64,000 nucleotides of DNA. Origin: Thermohalobaculum sp963700775 (GTDB taxonomy: Bacteria; Pseudomonadota; Alphaproteobacteria; Rhodobacterales; Rhodobacteraceae). The translations under genes and the position numbers were made by a program. Below, piece after piece: positions 9,290 through 19,337 of this stretch (the first letter of the stretch is position 1; every line of letters begins with the position of its first letter). The notes under the pieces were generated by a model. The model was not told the DNA's origin, made no database searches, and saw only the letters and a list, made by a program, of their open reading frames with translations. The stretch covers positions 1-64,000 of the forward strand of contig CAVOYU010000008.1 of the NCBI GenBank assembly GCA_963700775.1, read 5' to 3'.

Positions 9290-9571
9290 GTGGCTCAAAG
9301 CGGTGACCAAGCCGGGGACGTCGCGATCAACATGCCCGATAACAACGCCGCCGAACGCGGCATGCGCGCCATCGCCCTCGGGCGGAAGAATTACCTCTTC
9401 GTCGGCTCCGAGGCGGGCGGCAAGGCCGCTGCCATCGCCTACACCCTGATCGAAACAGCCAAGCTCAACGCCATCGAGCCCCACGCCTGGCTCGCAGACA
9501 CCCTGGCCCGCATGCCAGACTACAAGATCACAAAGGCCGATGACCTGTTCCCGTGGCGGTGGAAGGGGTAG
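9290..9571 (+). pseudogene. tnpC: IS66 transposase TnpC, C-terminal fragment
   Basis: About 93 codons containing the conserved IS66 segment DNNAAERGMRAIALGRKNYLF, then VGSEAGGKAAAIAYTLIETAKLN and the typical end DDLFPWRWKG. The acidic E of NNAAER is the last residue of the DDE triad; the two D residues are deleted. The stop at 9569-9571 overlaps the right inverted repeat. Confidence 0.9.
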
Positions 9572-9729
9572 CGGTCAGACCGGACGGTTACACCTTCGCT
9601 GCTCGCCTTGGAGGTTCGGTTTGAACGGCGGGTGAGGGCGGCAAGCGGTCCTTGACCACAAGGCAATAGGCTTTCGTGAGGGAGATAGAGCGGACACTCG
9701 AAGGCTGAACGTGCCGATTGGTGGTGCGG

Positions 9730-10783
9730 TCAGGCAACTCCTGCGCGCAGAAGCATTCCGAACAGATCGCGCGGGTCGTCCGGGTCGGCCAACAGATCAA
9801 GATCTTCGCATCTTGGGTAGTCGCGCAGCAATTCCTGCACATAGCGAAGTGCGCTGAAATCCTCGGTAGCGAACCCGACGCTGTCAAAAAGGGTAATCTC
9901 CTTGGCCGAGGTCCGCCCCTTGGAAGTGCCGGTCAGCACCTGCCAGAACTCGGTGACCGGATGATCGGCAGGAAGCTGCTGGATCTCACCCTCGATCCGG
10001 GTCTGCGGGAGGTATTCGACAAAGATGCGCGAACGGGTGAGGATATCGCGGTGCAGCTCGGTCTTGCCCGGACAGTCGCCGCCCACCGCGTTGATATGCA
10101 CGCCCTCGCCCACCATGTTGTCTGTCAGGATCGTGGCGTTGGTCTTGTCCGATGTGACCGTGGTGATGATGTCCGCACCCAGAACAGCCTCTTGCGCGCT
10201 TTCGCAGGCGGTCACCTTCAGTCCACGGCCCGCAAGGTTCGCGGCACAACGCCGAGTAGCCGAGGGGTCGATGTCGTAAAGCCGGACCTCGTCGATCCCG
10301 CAGATCGCCTTGAAGGCCAACGCCTGGAACTCCGACTGGGCGCCGTTGCCGATCAGCGCCATCACTGTCGCCCGATGGGGCATCAAGTGCTGCGCCACCA
10401 ACGCCGAGGTGGCGGCAGTGCGCAGCGCCGTCAGGATGGTCATTTCCGTCATCAGCACGGGATAGCCGGTCGCCACATCGGACAGGAAGCCGATAAGCGG
10501 TGACGGTCTGCAGCCCGTCCCGAGTGTTCTTCGGATGACCGTTCACATACTTGAACCCATAGGCGATGCCGTCCGAAGTCGGCATCAGCTCGATCACCCC
10601 GTCGCGGGAATGCGCAGCGACGCGGGGGGTCTTGTCAAACAACGGCCAGCGCCGAAAGTCCTCGGCGATGTAGAGCGACAGTTCGGTCAGGAACCGTTCC
10701 AGACCGATGTCGCGAACAAGGTTCATCATGTTCTCGACGCTGACGAAGGGCACCGTGTTCAGCGCACGGGTCTTGGGGTTCAT
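9730..10783 (-). CDS. Ornithine cyclodeaminase-like protein (one frameshift)
   Basis: Starts MNPKTRALNTVPFVSVENM at 10783 after AGGAAAG. Two frames join near 10500: the first gives the N-terminal sheet with GFKYVNGHPKNTRDGLQTVTA, the second GFLSDVATGYPVLMTEMTILTALRTAATSALVAQ and the NAD site MALIGNGAQSEFQALAF. About 350 residues, normal for the OCD/mu-crystallin family, which converts ornithine to proline and ammonia or reduces cyclic imines. Last gene of the liv operon, 33 bp after livH, so it probably acts on the imported substrate or its product. Confidence 0.85.
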
Positions 10784-10815
10784 GGTCTTTCCTTTGGACA
10801 ATTGGGGACAGCCGA

Positions 10816-11709
10816 TTAAAGCTTGACCAGTGTCTTGCGCGCCAGGAGGCCCTGAGGTCGGAACAGCAGGACTGCGATCACCAGTACGATGGCGAAGGCA
10901 TCGCGGTAAGGCAGCAGGCTGTCGGGCAGGTAGGCTTGCAGGATCACCTCGATGAACCCCAGAAGGAAGCCTCCGGCAACCGCTCCTGACAGGCTGCCCA
11001 GCCCGCCGATGATCGCGGCGATGAAGGCTTTCAGCACCGGCAGCGCCCCCATCAGCGGATCGACGCTGCCGCGCTGCGCCACCCAGAGAAGGCCCGCCAC
11101 CCCTGCGAGGAGGCCCGAGATCGCAAAGGCGGTGGCCACGACGAAATTGGCGCGTATCCCCATCAGGCGCAGCACCGCGAAATCCTCTGAAGCGGCGCGC
11201 ATTGCCCTGCCCGCCATCGTGCGGTGCAGAAACAGGTTAAGCCCGAGAAGCATGACCAGTGTCACGACGATCGAGGTCAGCTGGATCATGCCCAGATGTA
11301 GCGATCCGATGGTCACAACGCCTGACATCGAAGAGGGAATGGAAACCGGGATCGGGCGGGCCGATATGATGTTCTGGAACAGCACGCGCAGGATGGCGCT
11401 GACGGCAAAGCTGGTCAGCAGCAGGGTTGTGCCGGATGCCCCTCGCACCGGGCGAAAGGCGATGCGCTCCATCAAGAGGGCCGCAGTTATCGCGACCACC
11501 AGTCCGGCAATAACGGCCAAGGGGAAGGGTAAGCCCCAGATCAGCGCGAAGCAGATCGCATAGCCGGTGACTGTCATCAGCTCGCCATGCGCAAAGTTGA
11601 TCAAGCCGATGATCGAGAACACCACTGCCAGCCCGAGCGCCAGAAGCGCGTAAGTCCCACCGAGGCTGAGGGCGTTGAGAAGTTGCTGCAAGAAGATGTC
11701 CATGCTCAT
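10816..11709 (-). CDS. livH: LIV-type ABC transporter permease LivH
   Basis: About 297 residues with eight or so membrane segments and the LivH signature NALSLGGTYALLALGLAVVFSIIGLINFAHGELM. AAIIGGLGSLSGAVAGGFLLG is the C-terminal EAA-like region contacting the ATPase. Starts MSMDIFLQQLL at 11709, 11 bp after livF. Inner-membrane half of a branched-chain amino acid or amide importer; the other permease is the LivM part of the fused gene at 13702-15498. Confidence 0.93.
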   Translation of the reverse strand: MSMDIFLQQLLNALSLGGTYALLALGLAVVFSIIGLINFAHGELMTVTGYAICFALIWGLPFPLAVIAGLVVAITAALLMERIAFRPVRGASGTTLLLTSFAVSAILRVLFQNIISARPIPVSIPSSMSGVVTIGSLHLGMIQLTSIVVTLVMLLGLNLFLHRTMAGRAMRAASEDFAVLRLMGIRANFVVATAFAISGLLAGVAGLLWVAQRGSVDPLMGALPVLKAFIAAIIGGLGSLSGAVAGGFLLGFIEVILQAYLPDSLLPYRDAFAIVLVIAVLLFRPQGLLARKTLVKL

Positions 11710-11719
11710 GTCCGTGGCC

Positions 11720-12445
11720 TTATGCGCCGAGGTAGGCGTCTTGGATTTCGGGGGAAGCACGCAGGTCGGCTGCGCTGCCCTGCAGCTCAACCCGGCCATT
11801 GGCCAGCACATAGCCGCGATCTGCGACTTCGAGCGATTGCACCACGTTCTGTTCGACCAGAAGGATGGTCAGCCCACGATCCCGCAGATTGCCGATCAGA
11901 TCGAAGATCCGGTCAACGACTTGCGGGGCAAGGCCAAGCGAGGGTTCGTCCAGAAGCAAGAGATCCGGTGAGGACATAAGCGCACGCGCGATGGCCAGCA
12001 TCTGCTGTTCGCCCCCCGAAAGGGAGCCTGCCTTCTGGTGCAGCCGTTCGGCCAGAATGGGAAAGAGCCCAAGCATGTCGGCCTTCACCGCCGCAGGGTT
12101 GCCGCGGGCGGCATGTTTGGCGCCACCCAGCATCAGGTTTTCGTCCACCGTCAGCGAGGAAAACACCCGGCGACCTTCGGGAACCAGAGTCATTCCGCGC
12201 CGGACAATGGTTTCGGGCGGTAAGGCCAGAAGGTCGTTGCCTTGGAACAGCATCCGTCTTGCCTTGCGCGGCGCAAGCCCCACCAGCGCGTTCAGGGTCG
12301 AGCTTTTGCCCGCCCCGTTGGCGCCCAGAAGGGTGACGATCTCGCCCCGTTTCACCGTCAGGTCGATGCCGCGCACCGCCTCGACCGCGCCATAGCTGAC
12401 AGTCAGGCCTTCGATCGACAGAAGGATTTCATCCGAAGTTGTCAT
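11720..12445 (-). CDS. livF: LIV-type ABC transporter ATP-binding protein LivF
   Basis: 241 residues: Walker A GANGAGKS, signature LSGGEQQMLAIARALM, Walker B LLLLDEPSLGLAP, all in LivF context (VRRGMTLVPEGRRVFSSLTV). ATG at 12445 has AGGA five bases upstream; ATG at 12451 is less well placed. It pairs with the LivG domain of the fusion protein as the second ATPase of the importer. Confidence 0.93.
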   Translation of the reverse strand: MTTSDEILLSIEGLTVSYGAVEAVRGIDLTVKRGEIVTLLGANGAGKSSTLNALVGLAPRKARRMLFQGNDLLALPPETIVRRGMTLVPEGRRVFSSLTVDENLMLGGAKHAARGNPAAVKADMLGLFPILAERLHQKAGSLSGGEQQMLAIARALMSSPDLLLLDEPSLGLAPQVVDRIFDLIGNLRDRGLTILLVEQNVVQSLEVADRGYVLANGRVELQGSAADLRASPEIQDAYLGA

Positions 12446-12477
12446 GGGCATCCTGCGGGGCTGACGGGTTTGGAAAT

Positions 12478-12498
12478 GGCCCGGGCTGAGCCCGGGCC
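12478..12498 (-). terminator. Stem-loop between the binding-protein gene and livF
   Basis: GGCCCGGG/CCCGGGCC forms a perfect 8-bp stem with a 5-base loop, with no T-run. Such hairpins downstream of a binding-protein gene usually protect its mRNA or attenuate read-through, so that the periplasmic component is made in excess. Confidence 0.65.
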
Positions 12499-12513
12499 GT
12501 GCGATGAACAGGC

Positions 12514-13669
12514 TCAGGGGGCCGGGATGTCAGCCGGATCGGGCTGACCCTGAGCGACCAGTTCCCGATCGCCCGCCTTGATCCGCACCAGACGAAACCG
12601 AGCGCAGCGGCATGCCGATGGTGCCTTTGTATGTGATTGGCCCTGTCACACCCTGAAGGTTTTCAAGATTGGCGATGCCGTCGCGGATGGCGGCCGGATC
12701 GACGCTGTCGGCGGCGGTGACGGCGGCCTCGATGATATTGCCGAGGTCATAGCCGTTGGCGATGTAGATGGTATCCGGGGCCGCACCAGTCTTTTCCGTC
12801 CACTTGGCGTTGAACGCTTCCAGCGGGCTGCCGGCGGTGGCGTGACCCGCGGTCGAGAACACTACGCCTTCGACCAGATCGCCCAGCCCGAAGGTGGTCG
12901 GGCTGTCGATCCCGTCTGATCCAAGGATCGGCGTCATGACGCCCGCGCCGCGCAGCTGGCGGACAAAGGCAGGGAAGTCGGGCTCATAGGCCGAGGTCAT
13001 GATGACATCGGGCTTGGGGTCCATCGCGGCGATCTTGGTCACCTCGGCGCCGAAATCCTGCTGACCCATCGAAAAAGCGCCCTCGCCCAGCACGGTGCCG
13101 CCCTTGGCGGTGAAGGCCTCGCCGAAATACTGCGGCAGTTTCAGGGTATAGGCGCTGTCAGGCGAGGTCAGGATATAGGCGGTCTTGTAGCCGCTTTCGA
13201 TGGCATGGGCGGCCAACATCGCGGCCTGCACGTTGTCGGCTGGGTAATTGGAGAACATGAAGTCCCCCACCGCCAGCGGCAGCGTCGGCGTCGTGGCACA
13301 GAAGGAAATCGCTGGAATGCCGGCACCTTGGGTGATCATGCCAGCCGCAATCGACGGGTCGGCGTCGCAGGGCGTGATGATGAGTTGCGCTCCGGCATCG
13401 ACCAGTTCCTGCGCCACAAGTGCGGTCTGCGCCGAATCCGACCGGGTGTCCTTTATGATTGTCTGGATCGGAAACTTCCCGGCAATGCCGCCTGCAGCGT
13501 TGATCTCGTCGATCTTCATTTGCAGGCCGGCAAGGTTCGGCTGGTCATAGGGGGCAAGGCCGCCGGTCTGCGCGGTCGCAAGGCCGATGACCAGATCTTC
13601 GGCCATCGCCGGCACCGATGCCAGCACCGCGAAGGCGCCAGAGATCAGCAAGAGTTTGTTCTTTTTCAT
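12514..13669 (-). CDS. Periplasmic substrate-binding protein, LivK/Peripla_BP_6 type (frameshift near the end)
   Basis: Starts MKKNKLLLISGAFAVLASVP with a Sec signal peptide cut after AMA. It shows EDLVIGLATAQTGGLAPYDQPNLAG, the type I periplasmic binding fold of branched-chain amino acid and amide binding proteins. Near 12600 a frame change replaces a spurious tail by VRIKAGDRELV, then DPADIPAP and TGA at 12514, the conserved ending. Substrate cannot be deduced; neighbours suggest an amino or amide compound. Confidence 0.88.
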
Positions 13670-13701
13670 GTTCGGTCTTCCTCTGTTGGTGGGCGTGAAA
13701 G

Positions 13702-15498
13702 TCATGCGGCAGCACGGCGCTTGCCGATGTAGGCTTCGATCACGGCGGGATTGGCGCGGATTTCATCGGGCGTTCCTTCGGCGATCATCTGGCCCTTGTT
13801 GAGCACGACGATGCGGTCGCACAGCCGCATGATAAGTTTCAGGTCGTGCTCCACCACAAGAAGCCCAATCCGATGAGCAGCTTGGATCTGACGCAACACA
13901 GAGATCAGAGCATCGGTCTCGGCCGGGTTCATGCCAGCGGCGGGTTCATCGAGGAGCAGGAACGATGGTCGCAGGGCGAGGGCACGGGCGATTTCCAGCC
14001 GACGTTGTGCGCCGTAGGGCAAGGAACTGGCTGGCCGGCTGGCAAGGTCCTGCATCCCCACCACGGCCAGCGCCGCCATGGCGGCGGCGCGGCTGTCCTT
14101 ACCCGTGCCAGCGACGGCATCGGCGGCGACGGTGACGTTCTCCAGCACCGTGAGGTTGCGGAACAGGCGGATGTTCTGGAAGGTGCGGCCCAGACCACGC
14201 GTGGGAACCTCATGCACCGGCACAAGCGCAGTGTCGGTACCGTTCAGCAGCACACGGCCGGAACTGGGGGGCACCACGCCAGAGATGGCATTGATGAGTG
14301 TGGATTTGCCCGCACCGTTCGGGCCGATCAGCCCGGTAACAAGACCGGGGCGCACGGCGAAGCTGACATCCTCCAGCGCAATAAGCCCGGCAAAGCGGCG
14401 CCCGACGCCTTCGATAGCCAGCGAAACGTTATCGGAGGCACCCGATTGCGCGGGAGGCGTTGCTTTGACGACAGGTTCCGGGAACAGACGCTCATCCACT
14501 TCGCGAAGGCCAAACAAGCCGTCACGCAGGCGATACATCACGGCAAGGATGACGAGGCCGACACCGATGTCGGTCAGGCCGAAGACCTGGGGCAGTTGAA
14601 GGCCAAAGACTTCGGCACCACCTTCCAGACGGCGCAGTAGATCCACCATCACCACGATCAAGGCCGTGCCTCCAACTGCCCCCGATACCGTGGAGATGCC
14701 GCCAAGGATCAGCATCGCCATCAGAAGGAAGGTCAGGTTGAAATGGAAATCCTTGGGCGAGAAGGCGCCAAGGAAATGCGCCAGAAGCACACCCGCCGCG
14801 CCGGAAACCAGGCCGCCCAGCACCCAAGCCAGGAACCGCTGGCGCACCACGTTCACCCCGCTGGCCCGCGCGGCGATCTCGTCCTCGCGCGCGGCGCGCA
14901 GGGATAGTCCGCCTCTGGTGTCACGATAGATCCGTGCGACCGCCACCGCGATCAGCGCCACCGGAAGCGCAGTAAGGGTCGATACACCGCGCGGGACGCC
15001 GAAGAAGGTCTGGCTGCCGCGGGTTATGTCGGCCGACGCAACCAGCGTGACATGGATGATGACCAGAAATCCCAAGGTGGCAATTGAAGCCGCTGCTCCA
15101 CCCAGCCTCGAAAGAGGCAGGCCGAAAAGGGCGGCGACAATGCCGACAACCAGCAGGGCACCCAACATACCCACCAGCAGCGGCTGCCCCCCGGCAATTC
15201 CGGCCAGCCATACCGGCAAATCGGGCAGGCTTGTGGACATCACCGCAGGCTGAATTGTGAGCAGCGACGCGCCGTAGGCCCCTATTGCCATGAAACCGGC
15301 GTGACCGAACGAGATGATCCCGGAATTGCCGCTGTAGATCTGCATGCCGACCACGGCGGTCACATAGATCAGATACAGGGTTGCCAGCCGCGCCAACGCC
15401 GCCGGCAAGAAAAACTCGGCAACGATGGCAAGCGCGATCAGCGGCAGGGCCAGCGTGATCGTGCCCTTGACAGCCTGTATCCCAATTCGCGGCATCAT
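13702..15498 (-). CDS. Fused LIV-type permease (LivM) and ATP-binding protein (LivG)
   Basis: About 598 residues. Residues 1-330 form a LivM permease (IYSGNSGIISFGHAGFMAIGAY, GGISTVSGAVGGTALIV). After a linker come residues 360-598 of a LivG ATPase: Walker A GPNGAGKST, LPYGAQRRLEIARALA as signature, FLLLDEPAAGMNP as Walker B, and the LivG ending ANPAVIEAYIG. Such fusions are known in Proteobacteria. First gene of the operon; GGGAGG precedes tandem ATG codons at 15498 and 15495. Confidence 0.92.
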   Translation of the reverse strand: MMPRIGIQAVKGTITLALPLIALAIVAEFFLPAALARLATLYLIYVTAVVGMQIYSGNSGIISFGHAGFMAIGAYGASLLTIQPAVMSTSLPDLPVWLAGIAGGQPLLVGMLGALLVVGIVAALFGLPLSRLGGAAASIATLGFLVIIHVTLVASADITRGSQTFFGVPRGVSTLTALPVALIAVAVARIYRDTRGGLSLRAAREDEIAARASGVNVVRQRFLAWVLGGLVSGAAGVLLAHFLGAFSPKDFHFNLTFLLMAMLILGGISTVSGAVGGTALIVVMVDLLRRLEGGAEVFGLQLPQVFGLTDIGVGLVILAVMYRLRDGLFGLREVDERLFPEPVVKATPPAQSGASDNVSLAIEGVGRRFAGLIALEDVSFAVRPGLVTGLIGPNGAGKSTLINAISGVVPPSSGRVLLNGTDTALVPVHEVPTRGLGRTFQNIRLFRNLTVLENVTVAADAVAGTGKDSRAAAMAALAVVGMQDLASRPASSLPYGAQRRLEIARALALRPSFLLLDEPAAGMNPAETDALISVLRQIQAAHRIGLLVVEHDLKLIMRLCDRIVVLNKGQMIAEGTPDEIRANPAVIEAYIGKRRAAA

Positions 15499-15558
15499 CC
15501 CTCCCAAACACGGCGACAGCCCGGTGCTGCACAAAGCATGGTGTAGCTATGGTCGTTA

Positions 15559-15600
15559 TGTCAATATCATTTCACAAACATCAAAATGATTGACGTTTGT
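15559..15600. promoter_or_regulatory. Divergent promoter with RpiR-type operator candidate
   Basis: An inverted repeat ACAAACATCA (15574-15583) / TGACGTTTGT (15591-15600), 9 of 10 paired with a 7-bp gap, lies between the liv operon and rpiR. On the plus strand TTGACG at 15590-15595 with CATAGT 16 bp later can serve rpiR, so the right half-site overlaps its -35. On the minus strand TTGACA sits at 15559-15564 for the liv operon. This placement fits control of both directions by the adjacent regulator. Confidence 0.65.
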
Positions 15601-15654
15601 ATCGTATGTTACATAGTGAGCAACAAAGGGTGCGACCGTGCAAGGGAAGAAACT

Positions 15655-16563
15655 ATGGCGATCCGCGACCGCTTGACCGATGGCAGCGTTCAGTTGACCC
15701 CGTCAGACCTGAAAGTGGCGCGTGCCTTGTTGGCGGACTATCCGGCGGCGGGCCTGAGCACTGTGGCGCAGCTGGCGGCGCTGGCCGGGGTGTCCGGGCC
15801 GACGGTTGTGCGTTTCGTTTCGCGACTTGGTTTTGAGGGATTTCCCTATTTCCAGAAAGCCTTGCTGTCAGAGGTCCAGGCGCGGATGAACTCTCCGCTT
15901 GCCATGATCGACGCAGGCAAGGCCGCCGCGGTGCCGCAGGAACAGATCTATCGGGAAGTGATCCGGTCCTATGTCGTCATGCTGGAAGCGACATCGGGCA
16001 TGGTGCCGGCGGCAGATTTTGACACCGCCGCACGGCTGGTCACTGACCCTGCCCTGCGGCTGCATTTCATCGGCGGGCGGTTCTCAGGCTATCTGGCGGG
16101 GATGCTTTGGCAGCACATGCGCCAACTGCGCGGCGATTGTCAGGTGGTCAACGGCAATGGGCCAGACAGGGTTGATTCGCTGATCGACATCGGGCGGCGT
16201 GACCTGATCATTGCCTTTGACTATCGTCGCTACCAGGTCGACACGATCCAGTTCGTCACCGCCGCGGCCGAGCGCGGTGCGCAGGTGATCCTTTTCACCG
16301 ACCCCTGGGCCTCGCCCTTGGCGGCCCATGCAAAAGTTGTGCTGGCCGCCCCGGTTGAAGGGCTCTCACCCTTTGACACCATGGTTCCCGCGCTTGCGCA
16401 GGTCGAGGCGCTGATTGCCGCCGTCACCATGCGGCTGTCGGCCACCTCGCGCGCGCGCATCGCCGAGATCGAGGCGCTGCGCAGTCTGTCGGGCATCACC
16501 GACGACCAACCAGTCGATAACCCCATGAAAATGCCGCGCCACGCGGACCAAGCCGGAGAGTGA
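15655..16563 (+). CDS. MurR/RpiR-family transcriptional regulator
   Basis: 302 residues: an N-terminal helix-turn-helix 6 domain (LTPSDLKVARALLADYPAAG, VAQLAALAGVSGPTVVRFVSRLGFEGFPYF) and a C-terminal SIS domain (LRLHFIGGRFSGYLAGMLWQ, RRDLIIAFDYRRY, GAQVILFTDPWASPLA). SIS domains sense phosphosugars, but in this subgroup near amino-compound transporters the ligand is likely a metabolite of the pathway. ATG at 15655 follows AAGGGAAG. Divergent from the liv operon and followed directly by the catabolic genes. Confidence 0.9.
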   Translation: MAIRDRLTDGSVQLTPSDLKVARALLADYPAAGLSTVAQLAALAGVSGPTVVRFVSRLGFEGFPYFQKALLSEVQARMNSPLAMIDAGKAAAVPQEQIYREVIRSYVVMLEATSGMVPAADFDTAARLVTDPALRLHFIGGRFSGYLAGMLWQHMRQLRGDCQVVNGNGPDRVDSLIDIGRRDLIIAFDYRRYQVDTIQFVTAAAERGAQVILFTDPWASPLAAHAKVVLAAPVEGLSPFDTMVPALAQVEALIAAVTMRLSATSRARIAEIEALRSLSGITDDQPVDNPMKMPRHADQAGE

Positions 16564-16564
16564 G

Positions 16565-17227
16565 ATGAGCGACCTGATTTCCATCGAATATGGCGGCCAC
16601 ATCATCCGCCGGGACAGCGCCTACGCCAAGGGCGCCTGCACCTTCCTGCTGGTGGACATGCAGCGCATCTGGGCTGAGCCGATGATGGACCCGACCCATC
16701 CGATGCCCGCCGACAGCTATTTCATGCAGCGCGTGCATGAAGTGGTCATCCCCAATCAGGTGAAGATCCTGAATGCCTTCCGCAAGGCCGGGGAAAACGT
16801 CTGCCACACCATCATCGAGAGCCTGACCGCCGATGGCCGCGACCGCTCGCTCGATCACAAGCTGTCGAACATGCATGTGCCGAGGGGCGCACCCGAGGGC
16901 GCCATCATCGCACCCCTGACGCCGACAGAAAACGAGCCGGTGCTGCCGAAAACATCGTCGGGTCTCTTCAATTCGACCAACGCCGATTATGTGCTCCGCA
17001 ACCTGAATACCCGCTTTCTGGTCATCGCCGGGATCGTGACCGACCAATGCGTCGACATGGCCGTGCGTGATGCGGCAGACCGGGGCTATCTGGTGACGGT
17101 GGTCAGCGATGCCTGCGCCACCTACACGCCCGAACGGCATGAGGCCGCCTTGCGCGCCTATGGTGGCTACTGCTGGATCACTGATACCGAAACCGTTCTG
17201 TCGCGCCTCGCGGCCCTTGGTGCATGA
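16565..17227 (+). CDS. Isochorismatase-like cysteine hydrolase
   Basis: 220 residues. The cysteine-hydrolase triad is visible: D in FLLVDMQRIW, K in PVLPKTSSGLFNST, and C in VIAGIVTDQCVDMAVRDAAD. The family hydrolyses C-N amide or carbamate bonds (nicotinamidase, ureidoacrylate amidohydrolase, N-carbamoylsarcosine amidase). The start follows the rpiR stop by one base, so it is translationally coupled. In this setting it probably cleaves an amide-type intermediate. Confidence 0.88.
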   Translation: MSDLISIEYGGHIIRRDSAYAKGACTFLLVDMQRIWAEPMMDPTHPMPADSYFMQRVHEVVIPNQVKILNAFRKAGENVCHTIIESLTADGRDRSLDHKLSNMHVPRGAPEGAIIAPLTPTENEPVLPKTSSGLFNSTNADYVLRNLNTRFLVIAGIVTDQCVDMAVRDAADRGYLVTVVSDACATYTPERHEAALRAYGGYCWITDTETVLSRLAALGA

Positions 17228-17234
17228 GGGGATC

Positions 17235-18552
17235 ATGATCAAAACCGAAGAGCTAGTGACCTTTGTCACCACCGACATCGCCGCCATCACGCGGGGTCGG
17301 GCGGTGGCCGCAGCCGACCTGCCCGGCGCTCTGTCCAAGGGCGTGGGATGGGTACCGGCGAACCTCTCGCTGACCCCGTTCGATGAAATCGCCAGCCCCA
17401 ACCCCTTTGGTTCCTCGGGCGATCTGCGGCTTATGCCCGATCCCGAGGCCGGGGTGCGCATCGAAGGGTTGGGCGGACGGACCCCACTGCATTTCTACCA
17501 TTCCGATATCACCAATCTGGACGGCACTCCGTGGGAAGGTTGTGTCCGCTCGATGCTGAAGGCGGCGGTGGCCGATCTGGATGCCATGGGCCTGCGCGTG
17601 GTCGCGGCATTTGAGCAGGAGTTCCAGATCCTGGGCGCCAACTGGCCCTCGACGCCGTCCTTCGGGCTGTCGGCGCTGCGGCGGGCCGATCCGTTCGGGC
17701 CGATGCTTATGGCAGCACTTGGCGCGGCGGGCTGCGCGCCGGAATGCTTCCTGCCGGAATATGGCCACGACCAGTTCGAAATCGTTTGCGGTCCCGCTGG
17801 TGCGGTTCAGGCCGCGGACCGCGCCGTGACCATCCGCGAAGTCACCCGGGAACTGGCTGCCACAATGGGTTGGCAGGCCAGCTTCTGCCCCAAGACCGAC
17901 CCGAACGGTGTGGGCAACGGCGTGCATATCCATTTGTCGCTGACCGACCTACAGGGCAATGCGGTCACGTTCGACGCCTTGCGACCGGGGCGGTTGTCGG
18001 CGCAGGCCGGGGCCTTTGCCGCCGGGATCGTGCGCCACATGGCGGCGCTGACTGGCACTGGCGGCACCCAGTGCCGTTTCCTATCAGCGCCTGAAACCGC
18101 ACAACTGGGCGGCATCGTGGACGACGCTGGGCGAAAAGGACCGCGAGGCGACCTTGCGGATCTGCCCCACCTCGGAACGGCCCGGGTATGACCCTTCGCG
18201 CGCCTTCAACATGGAGTTCCGCGCTGCTGATGCTACCGCCAGCCCGCATCTGGCACTGGCCATGCTGATCCGCGCCGGGATCGAGGGCGTGAAGGCCGGG
18301 CTTGACACTCCGCCGATCGCCAATGGCGACCCCGAAGAGATGTCGGCCGATGACCGCGCCCGTCTTGGCATCCGCCGCCTGCCGACCAGCCTGCACGAGG
18401 CACTGGCCGCGCTGGAGGCCGACACGGTGATCTGCGGCTGGATGTCGCCCACCTTTCTTGACTGCTGGAAGGGGATGCGCCTGAAAGAACTGGAGATCGT
18501 CGCCGGTCTGGATGATGCCGCGCTTTGCAGCCGCTATGCCGGGATCTACTGA
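17235..18552 (+). CDS. Glutamine synthetase-like gamma-glutamyl ligase (one frameshift)
   Basis: About 440 residues with the GS catalytic domain: VVAAFEQEFQ (metal-site glutamates), FEIVCGPAGAVQAADRA, NGVGNGVHIHLSLTD, then after a frame change near 18080 YQRLKPHNWAASWT, MEFRAADATASPHLALAMLI and the family tail. It belongs to the GlnA/PuuA-like ligases that join glutamate to an amine rather than to the core GlnA. ATG at 17235 after GAGGGG. With the aminotransferase downstream this suggests gamma-glutamylation of an amine or a related activation step. Confidence 0.85.
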
Positions 18553-19337
18553 TGCTGACCCATGCCTCCACCGCCCCCGCGCCGCTTTTGGATATTGATG
18601 AGCCGCCGCCCTATGGCGTCATCAGCCCTGACGGCACATCGGAGCTGCTGCTTTTGTGCGAACATGCTTTGCCGCGCATTCCCCGGCGGTTGGCGCATCT
18701 GGGCCTGCCGAAATCAGAGCGGCTGCGCCATATCGGCTGGGACATCGGCGCGCTGTCCCTGGCGCGCGACCTTTCGGCACGGCTGGACGCGTCGCTGTTC
18801 CACACTGGCTATTCGCGGCTGGTGGTGGACTGCAACCGCCCGCTCGACAACCCTTCGCTGATACCGGAAACCAGCGAAACAACCGCCATTCCGGGGAATC
18901 GCGACCTTGGTGCCAGCGAACGGGCTGAGAGACTGAAGACCTTCTTCCACCCGTTTCACTCTGCCATCAGCCGCCGACTTGACCTGCGCACTGCCGCGGG
19001 CAAACAGACCTTTGTCGTCGGCATCCACAGCTATACGCCGGTCTATAAGGGGGTGGCGCGGCCTTGGCATGCGGGCATCCTCTATGCCGGAGCGACTGAG
19101 TTTGCCGGCCGGATGATGCGCGCGCTTGCACAGGAAGAGGGGCTGGTGATCGGCGACAACGAGCCCTACCGGATCGACCATGACGACTATACCGTGCCGG
19201 TGCATGGTGACGCTCGTGGACTGCCGGGCTTGCTGATCGAGGTGCGGCACGACCTGATTTCCGACGCGCAGGGCGTGACCGAATGGGCCGTGCGGCTGGA
19301 GCGATGCCTGCGGCTGTCGATGGAAGCCGGAAGATGA
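18552..19337 (+). CDS. N-formylglutamate amidohydrolase-family protein
   Basis: 261 residues of the FGase family (PF05013): LLLLCEHALPRIPRRLAHLG, DIGALSLARDLSARLDA, YSRLVVDCNRPLDNPSLIP, VGIHSYTPVYKGVARPWHAG and GLLIEVRHDLI are the conserved blocks, with acidic and His metal ligands in CEHA and the IEVRHDL block. Classical members release formate from N-formyl-L-glutamate in histidine degradation; members of this size also occur with amine catabolism genes. The ATG overlaps the preceding TGA (TGATG). Confidence 0.85.
   Translation: MLTHASTAPAPLLDIDEPPPYGVISPDGTSELLLLCEHALPRIPRRLAHLGLPKSERLRHIGWDIGALSLARDLSARLDASLFHTGYSRLVVDCNRPLDNPSLIPETSETTAIPGNRDLGASERAERLKTFFHPFHSAISRRLDLRTAAGKQTFVVGIHSYTPVYKGVARPWHAGILYAGATEFAGRMMRALAQEEGLVIGDNEPYRIDHDDYTVPVHGDARGLPGLLIEVRHDLISDAQGVTEWAVRLERCLRLSMEAGR

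Larger units (their letters stand above)
8708..9591. mobile_element. Internally deleted IS66-family element with intact ends and 8-bp target duplication
   Basis: The terminal inverted repeats are 8708-8729 (GTAAGCGTCCGGGCTGACCG...) and 9570-9591, 20 of 22 positions matching as reverse complements. The flanking 8-mers are identical: accttcgc at 8700-8707 and 9592-9599, the 8-bp duplication expected for IS66. Only 884 bp remain of an element normally about 2.5 kb. The tnpA start and the tnpC end are kept while tnpB and most of tnpC are gone, so the junction lies near 9140-9270. It cannot transpose alone, but could be moved in trans. Confidence 0.9.
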
